Below are positions 8,239 through 15,753 of a stretch of DNA of 64,000 bases, piece by piece. Below the pieces are notes generated by a model that was not told the DNA's origin, ran no database searches, and worked only from the letters and a program-made list of their open reading frames with translations. The stretch comes from Polyangiaceae bacterium (lineage in GTDB: Bacteria; Myxococcota_A; Polyangia; Polyangiales; Polyangiaceae). A program made the position numbers and the translations under genes. The stretch spans positions 1,240,001-1,304,000 of the forward strand of contig JACKEA010000001.1 of assembly GCA_020633235.1 (NCBI GenBank). The letters are read 5' to 3'. Numbering within the stretch: the stretch's first letter is position 1; every line of letters begins with the position of its first letter.

Positions 8239-8997
8239 TCAGCGGACCAGCCCCCACCGCTGGCGCATGCGCTTTTCCACGCTGCCGAGCAGCAGATTGT
8301 CGAAGGCGAGGCCGAGGATCACGATGCTCACCATCGCCGCCATCACCCGCGGCATGTCCCCCAGCTCGCGCCCCACGTGCATGACCTGGCCGAGGCCGCC
8401 GGCGACGAACAAGAGCTCCCCCGCCATCAGGGCGCGCCAAGCGTAGCTCCAACCGATGCGAAGCCCGGTGATGGTACCGGGCAGCGCGGCGGGGAGCAGC
8501 ACGCGACGCCACAGTCGATAGCCGGAGAGGCCCATGTTGCGCGCGGCGCGAACCCACAGCCGCGGGATGGCGAGCACGGCGTCGCGCACGGCGAGGGAGA
8601 CGGTGCCCAAGGTGGCGAGCACGACCACGAACAGGATGGCGCTCTCGTTGAGCCCGAACCACAAGAGAGCGAGCGGCATCCAGCAGATGCTCGGCAGCGG
8701 CTGCAGCCCCGCGATCAGCGTGCCGAGCATGCGGTCGATCGTGGCGCTCTGACCCATGGCGATGCCGAGCGCGATGCCTGCGATGCTCGACAGCCCATAG
8801 CCCAAGGCCAAGCGCCTCAGGCTCACCCCCACGCCGCTCACGATGCTGCCGTCCCGGATGCCGTCGAACAACGAGGCCACCACCCGCAAGGGCCCGGGCA
8901 GCACGTGGGGCGGCCACGGACCGAGGCTCGCGGCGAGCTGCCAAGCGAGCACCAAGCCGAGCAGCGCCAGCGCCCGCGTCGTGGTGGTCCGGCTCAT
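8239..8997 (-). CDS. ABC transporter permease, SsuC/TauC/NrtB type
   Basis: This is a 252-residue inner-membrane protein with about six hydrophobic segments and the BPD_transp_1 fold. AARNMGLSGYRLWRRVLLPAALP is the EAA loop that docks the ATPase. Homologues import sulfonates, taurine, nitrate or thiamine precursors. It overlaps the substrate-binding protein gene by four bases (ATGA), so the two form one transporter. No ATP-binding subunit gene lies in the operon, so an ATPase encoded elsewhere must be shared. Confidence 0.88.
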   Translation of the reverse strand: MSRTTTTRALALLGLVLAWQLAASLGPWPPHVLPGPLRVVASLFDGIRDGSIVSGVGVSLRRLALGYGLSSIAGIALGIAMGQSATIDRMLGTLIAGLQPLPSICWMPLALLWFGLNESAILFVVVLATLGTVSLAVRDAVLAIPRLWVRAARNMGLSGYRLWRRVLLPAALPGTITGLRIGWSYAWRALMAGELLFVAGGLGQVMHVGRELGDMPRVMAAMVSIVILGLAFDNLLLGSVEKRMRQRWGLVR

Positions 8998-9944
8998 GGC
9001 GCGCGCTCGAGGGGACCCGGCTCCACCAGGCCGCCGAGGGCGGACTGCGGCAGAAAGCCCGCGCCACGGGCGTCGCGAGCCAACCGTGGCAGCGCGCCCG
9101 GGGGCAGCTCGGTCGAGAAATGGATGCGCGCCCAGGCGGCTTTCGCGATGGCGGGATCGAGCTGCCGTCCAGCGATGGCGCGCATCGCCGTCACGCTCGC
9201 GTCCAGCCCTGCCGCCCGGTGCCGTTCGATGAAGCGCACCTCATGGGCGTGCGCTCGAACGAAGCGATCGACGACCTCGGGAGCTGCCTTCAGATAATCG
9301 CGGCGCACGGCCACGACGGTGGTGGGGTAGCGCCCCTCGGGCCACAGGCTCGCTTCGTCGAGCAACAGCCGGGCGCCGTCGAGGGCGAGCAGTTGGCTGG
9401 CGAGAGGCTCGCTGACCCAGGCGCCGTCGATCTCTCCACGACTGAACGCGGTGAGCAGGATGGGCGTGGCCAGCGGCAGGATCGTCACGTCCTTCGCCAG
9501 ATCGTGCGCGCGCAGGTAGCTCCTGAGCGCGATGTCCTGGGTGCTGGCGATCTGCGGCGTGGCGATGCGCTTGCCGCGGAGCTCTTCCGTCGACGCAATG
9601 CCCCGCACCACGAAGGCGGAGCCGCCCTCGGCGGCGCCCGCGAGGATCACGACGTCGTTGCCGCCGGAGCGCACGAAGCCGTTGATGGCGGGGTTCGGAC
9701 CCAGGTAGGCGATGTCCACCTCCCGCGCGAACATCGCTTCCACCACCGCATTGCCGACCTCGAAGGCGTGGGGCTCGAGGTGCACGCCGGCGAGCGCGTC
9801 CGCGAAGCGACCGCTGTCGAGCCCGGTGAGGGCGGGGGCGTGGGTGAGCCGCGCCATGGTCGCCACCGAAAGTCGTGACGGGTCCTCCCGCGGGGGAGAG
9901 CAGGCCGCGAGCATTCCCCCCAAGACGCCTGCTAAAAGACGCAT
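8994..9944 (-). CDS. ABC transporter substrate-binding lipoprotein, SsuA type
   Basis: This is a 316-residue lipoprotein (MLAACS, Cys15) of the NMT1/SsuA-like periplasmic binding family. ALTGLDSGRFADAL, FEVGNAVVEAMFAREVDIAYLGPNPAINGF and GAWVSEPLASQLL mark the two lobes. These proteins bind sulfonates, nitrate or similar small anions. It is the first gene of a leftward operon with the permease, a lipoprotein, an SDR and a small protein. A near-consensus promoter lies directly upstream and predicts a very short or absent leader. Confidence 0.86.
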   Translation of the reverse strand: MRLLAGVLGGMLAACSPPREDPSRLSVATMARLTHAPALTGLDSGRFADALAGVHLEPHAFEVGNAVVEAMFAREVDIAYLGPNPAINGFVRSGGNDVVILAGAAEGGSAFVVRGIASTEELRGKRIATPQIASTQDIALRSYLRAHDLAKDVTILPLATPILLTAFSRGEIDGAWVSEPLASQLLALDGARLLLDEASLWPEGRYPTTVVAVRRDYLKAAPEVVDRFVRAHAHEVRFIERHRAAGLDASVTAMRAIAGRQLDPAIAKAAWARIHFSTELPPGALPRLARDARGAGFLPQSALGGLVEPGPLERAP

Positions 9945-9955
9945 CGGATAAGTCG

Positions 9956-9983
9956 TATATAGACCCTATCTAGCTAGAGTCAA
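9956..9983 (-). promoter_or_regulatory. Sigma-70-type promoter of the ABC importer operon
   Basis: On the minus strand TTGACT (9983-9978) and TATATA (9961-9956) are separated by 16 bases. This is close to the housekeeping consensus and unusually AT-rich for the window. The -10 box is only 11 bases from the ATG at 9944, so the transcript should be nearly leaderless. Outward arms AGTCG and CGACT flank the boxes and could bind a regulator. Confidence 0.6.
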
Positions 9984-9995
9984 TCGACTTTCCGG

Positions 9996-10760
9996 CTATT
10001 CGCTGAGCACGTATCCTGACCGGAGCCGCTCGATCTTCTCTCTGAGCTCGGGCTTCGGCCGCACCGCCACGCCCAGCCGCGCCGCCTTCAGCAGCTCCAG
10101 GTCGAACAGGCTGTCCCCGAAGCTCGCCAGCCACTGGGCCCCGTCTCGAAAGAAGCGCTCCGCCGCCCGCAGCTTGTCCGCCCCGTAGGGAATGGGGGAC
10201 GCCATCTTGGGCAGGATGGTCGCGCCGTCGAGCTCGGGCATGCCCGCGGACACGTTCTCCGCGGCGATGCCGCGCAAGTGAGCGGCTTGCTCCACGATCG
10301 ACTGGGGCGACGCGGACACGATCACCACGCGCACCTCGGCCTCGTGGGCCCAGGCGAGCACGCCATCGAGGCTCGGGTTGAAGCGCTCCGCCAGGCGGAG
10401 CTCCGTCAGGGCTTCGCGCGCGAAGCGCTCGAGCTCGGCGACACTCCAGCCAGCGAAGCACCAGGTCATCACCTCGCACACTTCGCGTTCGGGGAAGCGA
10501 CCCTCTTGGTACGCGCGGAAGATACGCCCGGCGAGCTCCGACGGCGTTCCCCTCGCGTCCACGCCGTGCGCTCGCGCCGACGCCAAGAGCTCGGCGTGGG
10601 CGTCCTCGCGGATCAGGCCGCGCTCGACCGCGACATCGAAGACGTCCTCGGCGACGTCCCCGCTCCACAGCGTGCCGTCTCCGTCGAAGGCCATCACCGC
10701 CGCGCCGCGGCGCTCCTCGTTCAAGAGCTCCAACAGCCGAGTCGTGGAAATCGTGCTCAC
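9996..10760 (-). CDS. HAD-IB family phosphatase (SerB-like)
   Basis: This is a 254-residue HAD hydrolase. Its motifs are AFDGDGTLWSGD (nucleophile and acid/base Asp), VSASP (motif II) and SFGDSLFDLELL (motif IV). Insertions in the cap region match the phosphoserine phosphatase/HAD-IB class. The GTG start at 10760 overlaps the stop of the nucleotidyltransferase gene (GTGA), so the two are translated together. The pair may make and dephosphorylate an activated head group or sugar. The substrate is not known. Confidence 0.82.
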   Translation of the reverse strand: MSTISTTRLLELLNEERRGAAVMAFDGDGTLWSGDVAEDVFDVAVERGLIREDAHAELLASARAHGVDARGTPSELAGRIFRAYQEGRFPEREVCEVMTWCFAGWSVAELERFAREALTELRLAERFNPSLDGVLAWAHEAEVRVVIVSASPQSIVEQAAHLRGIAAENVSAGMPELDGATILPKMASPIPYGADKLRAAERFFRDGAQWLASFGDSLFDLELLKAARLGVAVRPKPELREKIERLRSGYVLSE

Positions 10761-11533
10761 GGTCGCTCCTTCCACCAGCGCTCGGCGAGCGCCAAGTCTT
10801 CCAGCGTGTCGATCTCCATGTAGCCCCCCGCCGTGTCTTCTCGTTGCATCACGCTGCCGCCCTCCAGCATGTGTTGCAGCAGGTCGATGAGATACGCCTT
10901 CTGGAAGCTCCGCCCCTCGCGCCACACGCCCGGGGGCGGGTCGGCGGCGATGGCGTCGAAAGCGGCGACCAGCTCTGCGGCTCCCGCGGCGGTCAGCTTC
11001 GCGACGCCGATGAACTCTCCGGCGGCGGTCTCGCTGGCGATGCGGCGGCTGATCTCGACCACGCGGGAGCCGTCCGCCCGCAGCTTTTCGGCGTCCGTTT
11101 CCGGGTGCTGGGAGCGCGAGACGTAGCGCCGCCGCCAAGCCGTGTCGCAGCCCAGGGCAATGTCGTGGGGGCTTCGCACGAGCTTGTCCACGATGGCGGG
11201 CTCGTACACGATGTCCGCGTAGGTCGAGACGAACCCCTGTGTCAAAAACTCCCGAGCGCAGAGCAAGGATTGGAGAATGTTGTTGTTCTCCCAGTCCTCG
11301 TTTCGCACGAAGGTGAACTCGGGGTAGCGCTCCCGCACGACGTGCTCTGCGTAGCCGCAGATGAACACCACGTCCCGCTTCTGAAAGCCGCCGGCGGCGA
11401 GGGCGTCGAGCACCCACTCGAGCATGGGTCGACCCATGACCTCCACCATGGTCTTGGGTATCTCGCGGGTTTCGGGTCCCAGGCGGCTGCCCCGGCCCGC
11501 ACCGATGATCACGGCTCGCATCGCGGGCAGCAT
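10757..11533 (-). CDS. Nucleotidyltransferase (LicC-like sugar/choline phosphate type)
   Basis: This is a 258-residue NTP transferase of the GT-A fold. The opening MRAVIIGAGRGSRLGP, then IPKTMVEVMGRPML, is the nucleotide-binding and catalytic Lys region; the YADIVYEP segment supplies the metal Asp. It resembles phosphocholine or phosphosugar cytidylyl/nucleotidyltransferases. GAGG four bases before the ATG at 11533 supports that start; MRAV at 11521 is the alternative. It is co-translated with the HAD phosphatase and divergent from the M20 gene. Confidence 0.8.
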   Translation of the reverse strand: MLPAMRAVIIGAGRGSRLGPETREIPKTMVEVMGRPMLEWVLDALAAGGFQKRDVVFICGYAEHVVRERYPEFTFVRNEDWENNNILQSLLCAREFLTQGFVSTYADIVYEPAIVDKLVRSPHDIALGCDTAWRRRYVSRSQHPETDAEKLRADGSRVVEISRRIASETAAGEFIGVAKLTAAGAAELVAAFDAIAADPPPGVWREGRSFQKAYLIDLLQHMLEGGSVMQREDTAGGYMEIDTLEDLALAERWWKERP

Positions 11534-11541
11534 AGCGCCTC

Positions 11542-12882
11542 GTGGCGGAATTTTCGTTGACGGCGCGGCAGCTGTGGACGATTGCTTGTGCCACCGTGGA
11601 CATCCGTCTCGACGAAAAGCGCTTTTTGGACCTGCTTGGCCGCGTGATCGCCTTCACCCCCAAGCTTCAGAACTCACCCGATGCCGGATTGGTGCCGGAG
11701 GAACGCTTGCCCGCGGAAGTGGTCCTCGAGACGCTGCGTCCATACATCGACTCCGGCTTCATCGAAGCTCAGAGCCTTGCGGCGCCCGGCCATGAAGCGC
11801 GCCCCAGCTTGGTGCTCACCATCCGGGGTGAGGAGCCGGGCGCCATCGGCTTCGTGGGAGCCCACTTCGACGTGGTGCCCGCGGACAAGGACGCCGAGGG
11901 TTGGGAGCGAGATCCCTTCACCTTGTGGGTGGGGGACGACGGAACCCTGTACGCCCGCGGCGTCACGGATTGCCTCGGTCACGTCGCGCTGCTCACGGAT
12001 TTCCTGGCGCAGCTCGGAGAGAAGAACCTACGGCCGAAGCGCACCCTCAAGGTGGTGCTGATCGCCAACGAGGAAGAAGCGCCCCTTCCGGAGATCGGTC
12101 TCGACTACGTGGTCGCTCAGGGTCAGCTGGACGATCTCAAGGACGGCACCATCTACTGGCTGGACAGCGCCGACTTCGGACCCACCGTCGGCACCGGCGG
12201 CGTGGCGATGTGGGCTCTGCACGTCACCGGCGTCACGGGCCACTCGGGCATGACTCAGAACTGCGTCAACGCCCTGGAGCTGTCGATGGCCACCTCGCGG
12301 GCGCTGGTGGAGTGGTTCGAGAGAGAGTTCCCCCCGCACCCCGACGAAGAGCGCTGGGGGTTCTTGTCGCCGTCCACGCTGAAGGCCACCGTGATCGAGG
12401 TGAACAACAACAAGATCACCAAGATCCCGGGCGCCGCGCGGGTGGAAGGCGACATCCGCCTCACTCCCTTCTACGACATGGAGAAAGCCATCTCCGGCGC
12501 CGTGAAGTTCGTGGCAGAGCTCGACGCCCGCATCGACAAAGACGACCCGCCGCCCGGCTTCCCGCGCACCCGCGCATCGGACGGCCGCCGCGGCACCGTC
12601 AAGCTCACGCGCAAGGGCCGGTTCATGGAGGGCATCGCCTGCACCTTGGACTCCCCGGGTCTCGAGGCGCTCACCCAGGCCATCAGCGCCGCTCGCGGCG
12701 AGGCCGCCAAGCCTTTCAGCATGACGGGCTCCCTGCCGTTGGTGCGCGACCTACAGCGCAAGGGCTTCGACGTGCAGATCACCGGCTTCGGCCGCAGCAG
12801 CTACTATCACGCACCCAACGAGCAAGCGAACCTGGAGCATTTCCGCCAGGGCTTCCGCATCCTCGCCGAGCTCCTCGGCTGA
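11542..12882 (+). CDS. M20 family metallopeptidase (ArgE/DapE-like)
   Basis: This is a 446-residue zinc hydrolase. Its motifs are GAHFDVVPA (first zinc His and catalytic Asp), YARGVTDCLGH (bridging Asp) and NEEEAP (catalytic Glu and ligand), followed by the dimerisation lid with TGHSGM. Family members remove acyl groups from amino acids or cleave dipeptides; the substrate is open. The GTG start at 11542 gives an odd N-terminus only nine bases from the divergent ATG at 11533. GTG at 11596 (VDIRLDEKRFLDLL) leaves room for promoters and is a good alternative. Confidence 0.85.
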   Translation: MAEFSLTARQLWTIACATVDIRLDEKRFLDLLGRVIAFTPKLQNSPDAGLVPEERLPAEVVLETLRPYIDSGFIEAQSLAAPGHEARPSLVLTIRGEEPGAIGFVGAHFDVVPADKDAEGWERDPFTLWVGDDGTLYARGVTDCLGHVALLTDFLAQLGEKNLRPKRTLKVVLIANEEEAPLPEIGLDYVVAQGQLDDLKDGTIYWLDSADFGPTVGTGGVAMWALHVTGVTGHSGMTQNCVNALELSMATSRALVEWFEREFPPHPDEERWGFLSPSTLKATVIEVNNNKITKIPGAARVEGDIRLTPFYDMEKAISGAVKFVAELDARIDKDDPPPGFPRTRASDGRRGTVKLTRKGRFMEGIACTLDSPGLEALTQAISAARGEAAKPFSMTGSLPLVRDLQRKGFDVQITGFGRSSYYHAPNEQANLEHFRQGFRILAELLG

Positions 12883-12889
12883 CGCTGGT

Positions 12890-12910
12890 TGTCGGGGCGC
12901 CGCGGTAACG
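12890..12910. repeat. Dispersed element, degenerate left half, copy 3
   Basis: TGTCGGGGCGCCGCGGTAACG resembles the left arm of the dispersed family. It fills the space between the converging stops of the M20 gene (12882) and the next gene (12911). Confidence 0.4.
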
Positions 12911-13330
12911 TCACGCCGCGCGCGGCGGCGCGCTCGATCGCGGTTGCGCTCGGAAGCGCACGCTCACCGTCGAGGCGCTCGACTCCAGCGCGTCGGAAAG
13001 CTCCAGCACCAAGCGGGCCAGCTCCTGGCGTGCGCCATAATCGCCGTCGGAGACCACCACCAACCGACCCTCGGGGATGGAGAAGTCGACGGCGGCGGCC
13101 ACTGCGCGCAAGAGTAGGTCTCGGTCGAGGCGTCGGCCCGTTCCGGAATCGGGGCCGCAGACGACCACCACGCTTGCGAGCTCGGCGCCCCGGCGGCGTA
13201 TGCGGTCCAGGGCGAGAGTCAGCGCATCGGCGCCAAATACGGCTTCCGTCACGACTTCCGTCACTTCTTCTCCGAGCCAGCTCGGCCAGGCTGCGCCCGC
13301 TTCCAGGATGACGAGGGTTTCTGAATGCAT
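12911..13330 (-). CDS. Hypothetical protein
   Basis: This is a 139-residue protein with no signal peptide. It has predicted beta-strands (ETLVILEAG, SVVVVCGPDSG, GRLVVVSDGDYG) alternating with helices, suggesting an alpha/beta fold of unknown role. The start at 13330 (MHSETLVILEAG) fits the fold better than the ATG at 13342. I do not recognise the family. It is divergent from the tandem paralogue operon. Confidence 0.6.
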   Translation of the reverse strand: MHSETLVILEAGAAWPSWLGEEVTEVVTEAVFGADALTLALDRIRRRGAELASVVVVCGPDSGTGRRLDRDLLLRAVAAAVDFSIPEGRLVVVSDGDYGARQELARLVLELSDALESSASTVSVRFRAQPRSSAPPRAA

Positions 13331-13428
13331 GATCCTGTCCAACTGGCCAGAGGGTCGGTCATGTGTTCGGATCTGGCCCAGTTTCCTGGGGCCCCCGGCC
13401 AGCCAGGTGAGGTAGCGTACGCGTTCCG

Positions 13429-14226
13429 ATGGCAGCGAATCCGAGCGCCAATGGCGAACCTGACCGGGGGTTTTCCTCGCAACTCGAGACGGGGCGGGGG
13501 CGCTTTCTCGCCCACGCCATCGAGCACGCCCTGGAGGTGGGCCTCCGCTCTCCGGAGGACTTCATTCGCCACTTTCCGCCGAGCGCGATCATGGAGGGGC
13601 TGGCGGAGGTCCCCGAGATCCGGGCCTCCATCCTGGTGCTGACCACCGGCCTCCGGCAGAAGATCGCAGCCCGCAAGTCCTGGCAGTCGGCGGCGGAGGA
13701 CCTGCAGATCGCCCTCGACGAGCGGGAGACGGACCCGGAGTCCGTCGTCACGGTCTTCGCACCCGACGACCGCGTCCGATACCTGGACGCGGTGAAGCTC
13801 TGGCAGTTCCTGATCGAGAGCGAATTTTGGAGCGTGGAGGCCAAGGACAAGGAGCGCTACGCCCGCGCCAAGGAGCACAGCGCCTTCCTCCTGGAACGCG
13901 CTCTGGTAGACGGTTTGGTGTCCCACGCCGACATCGTGGAAGGCATCTCGGTTTCCGAGATGGCCACGTGTCTGCCGAATGCGGAGCTCGGGAAGCTCAT
14001 CGAAGCGGCATTGCACAAGTCGGAGTCGAAGAAGCCATTCACGGAAGCGGACCTCCTCGGCGAGATGCCGCCCTTCGTGCTGGTGGAGTACATCCCGCTG
14101 CCCCACGTCTACGAGGGGGTCATCGTCGAGAAGATCGCAGCCGCGCACGGCTACCTGCCCCCGCCGGTGGAGCCCGAGGAGGGGGCGGAGGAAGCGGCCG
14201 CGACGGAGAGCGCGGACACAGCATGA
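13429..14226 (+). CDS. Uncharacterised helical protein, tandem paralogue A
   Basis: This is a 265-residue cytosolic protein, mostly helical by composition, with a Glu/Ala-rich acidic tail. The core (RGRFLAHAIEHALEVG, PEDFIRHFPP, IMEGLAE, QKIAARKSWQSAAEDLQIALDE, DDRVRYLD, EMPPFVLVEYIPLPH) aligns without gaps to the next gene over about 220 residues, about two thirds identical by eye. The family is not one I recognise. It forms an operon with paralogue B and a PilZ-like gene. Confidence 0.8.
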   Translation: MAANPSANGEPDRGFSSQLETGRGRFLAHAIEHALEVGLRSPEDFIRHFPPSAIMEGLAEVPEIRASILVLTTGLRQKIAARKSWQSAAEDLQIALDERETDPESVVTVFAPDDRVRYLDAVKLWQFLIESEFWSVEAKDKERYARAKEHSAFLLERALVDGLVSHADIVEGISVSEMATCLPNAELGKLIEAALHKSESKKPFTEADLLGEMPPFVLVEYIPLPHVYEGVIVEKIAAAHGYLPPPVEPEEGAEEAAATESADTA

Positions 14227-14281
14227 GCAGCCATCGGGTTCGTCGCTTCCCCGCGGCGACGGACATGAAGGGAGAGATTCG

Positions 14282-15142
14282 ATGACAGACAGTGGACCCT
14301 CCGAAGAAGCCGCCAAGCCCGAGTTCAGCTCGAAGCTCCAGCGCGGTAGAGATCGCTATCTGGCTCATGCCATCGAGCACGCGTTCGAGGTCGGCCGCCG
14401 CACGCCGGAAGACTTCATTCGTCACTTCCCGCCGGAAGTCATCATGGAAGGCCTGGCCCACCAGCCGCGGATCCGGGCCAGCATCCTGGTCGTCACCACC
14501 GGCCTGAAGCAGAAGATCGCGACCCGCAAGTCCTGGCAGTCATCCGCCGAAGACCTCCAAATCGCCCTCGACGAGGCCGAGACCGACGCCGGCGTGGTGG
14601 TCGACGTGTTCAAGCCCGACGATCGCGTGCGCTACCTGGACTCGAAGCGCATCTGGCAGTTTCTGATCGAAGGCGAGTTCTGGACCGCCCAGAGCTCGGA
14701 CTTCGAGCAGCATCGTCTGGCCAAGGAGCACGTCGCATTCCTGCTGGAACGCGCGCTCACCGACGAGCTGGTCACCCATCGCGACGTCGTGGAAGGCATC
14801 ACCGTGGCGGAAATGGCCAAGTGGCTGCCCAAGCAGGAGCTCGGCAAGCTGATCGAAGGCGCGCTCGGCAAGGCGAAGTCGAACGCTCCCTTCACGGAAG
14901 TGGATCTGCTGGTGGAGATGCCGCCCTTCGTGCTGGTGGAGTACATCCCGTTGCCCCACATCTGGAGCTCCGTCATCGAGCCGAAGGTCGCGGTGCGCCA
15001 CGAGTACGCGGAGCCCCCGCCGCCGGAGGAGGTCGAGGAGCCTGCCGCGTCGGAGTCGCCGGAGAGCTTGCCACCCCGCGACAGCGACTGGGTGGAGCTG
15101 GGAGGGGAGGACGCCGACGAGAGTGACGTCGACACACCCTGA
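14282..15142 (+). CDS. Uncharacterised helical protein, tandem paralogue B
   Basis: This is a 286-residue paralogue of the preceding gene with the same core (RDRYLAHAIEHAFEVG to EMPPFVLVEYIPLPH) and a longer acidic, Pro-rich tail. GGGAGA upstream supports ATG 14282; the frame is open to 13979, but that part runs through paralogue A. The most variable stretch is the acidic C-terminus plus residues around VEAKDKERYARA versus QSSDFEQHRLA. No catalytic motif is visible. Confidence 0.8.
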   Translation: MTDSGPSEEAAKPEFSSKLQRGRDRYLAHAIEHAFEVGRRTPEDFIRHFPPEVIMEGLAHQPRIRASILVVTTGLKQKIATRKSWQSSAEDLQIALDEAETDAGVVVDVFKPDDRVRYLDSKRIWQFLIEGEFWTAQSSDFEQHRLAKEHVAFLLERALTDELVTHRDVVEGITVAEMAKWLPKQELGKLIEGALGKAKSNAPFTEVDLLVEMPPFVLVEYIPLPHIWSSVIEPKVAVRHEYAEPPPPEEVEEPAASESPESLPPRDSDWVELGGEDADESDVDTP

Positions 15143-15156
15143 CCCTCGGTGAGCGA

Positions 15157-15750
15157 ATGACGCAGCCGAAGCGCATCGTCCACCAGCGACCCTACGGCTC
15201 GCTGGAGGAGCTGATCGAGGCGGAAGCCTGGAGCATCACGAGGGAACGACTCGTCCTCGTGGGGCACCCGGCCATCCCCGACGGCTCGCCGTTGCGCGTC
15301 GATCTCGTGCTCGCCAGCGGCGAGCGCGTGCTGCGGGCAGAGGGCAAGGTGGTGGACCAGTTCCCCTCCGAGGGCGACCGAACCGGAGGACCGCGGTTGG
15401 CCCTGCGGCGGGTGACGCGGGACTCTCAGAAGCTCATCAATCTGGCGTCCGCGCACAATGGCGCGCCCCCGCCGCGGGGGAAACAGTTCTCCCTCTTGGA
15501 CATGGACATCGACCTCGAGCAGAGCCTCCCTCCGCCCGTGGCCGAGGTTCCCGTCGTCATCCATCCGCCAGAGCCCGAGCTGGAGCCGCCACCTCCGCCG
15601 GAGCCCGAGCCCGAACCGCCACCCGAGGTCGCAGCTTTGGAGCCCAGCGCCGACGAGCAGGCCCGAGCGGCTCCCGTGGAGCCCCCGGAGGAGCGCGAGA
15701 CGCTCCTCGAACGCTTGCGACAGCGTTGGTCGCGGCGAAATTCCGACTGA
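15157..15750 (+). CDS. PilZ-like protein with Pro/Glu-rich tail
   Basis: This is a 197-residue protein. Residues about 25-95 (LVLVGHPAIPDGSPLRVDLVLASGERVLRAEGKVV) resemble the beta-barrel half of PilZ-type domains found in myxobacteria. A Pro/Glu-rich linker (about 120-165) and a basic C-terminal helix (LLERLRQRWSRRNSD) follow. It starts 14 bases after paralogue B and closes the operon. Its stop is three bases from the end of acs, on the other strand. The PilZ call is tentative. Confidence 0.65.
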   Translation: MTQPKRIVHQRPYGSLEELIEAEAWSITRERLVLVGHPAIPDGSPLRVDLVLASGERVLRAEGKVVDQFPSEGDRTGGPRLALRRVTRDSQKLINLASAHNGAPPPRGKQFSLLDMDIDLEQSLPPPVAEVPVVIHPPEPELEPPPPPEPEPEPPPEVAALEPSADEQARAAPVEPPEERETLLERLRQRWSRRNSD

Positions 15751-15753
15751 GGA

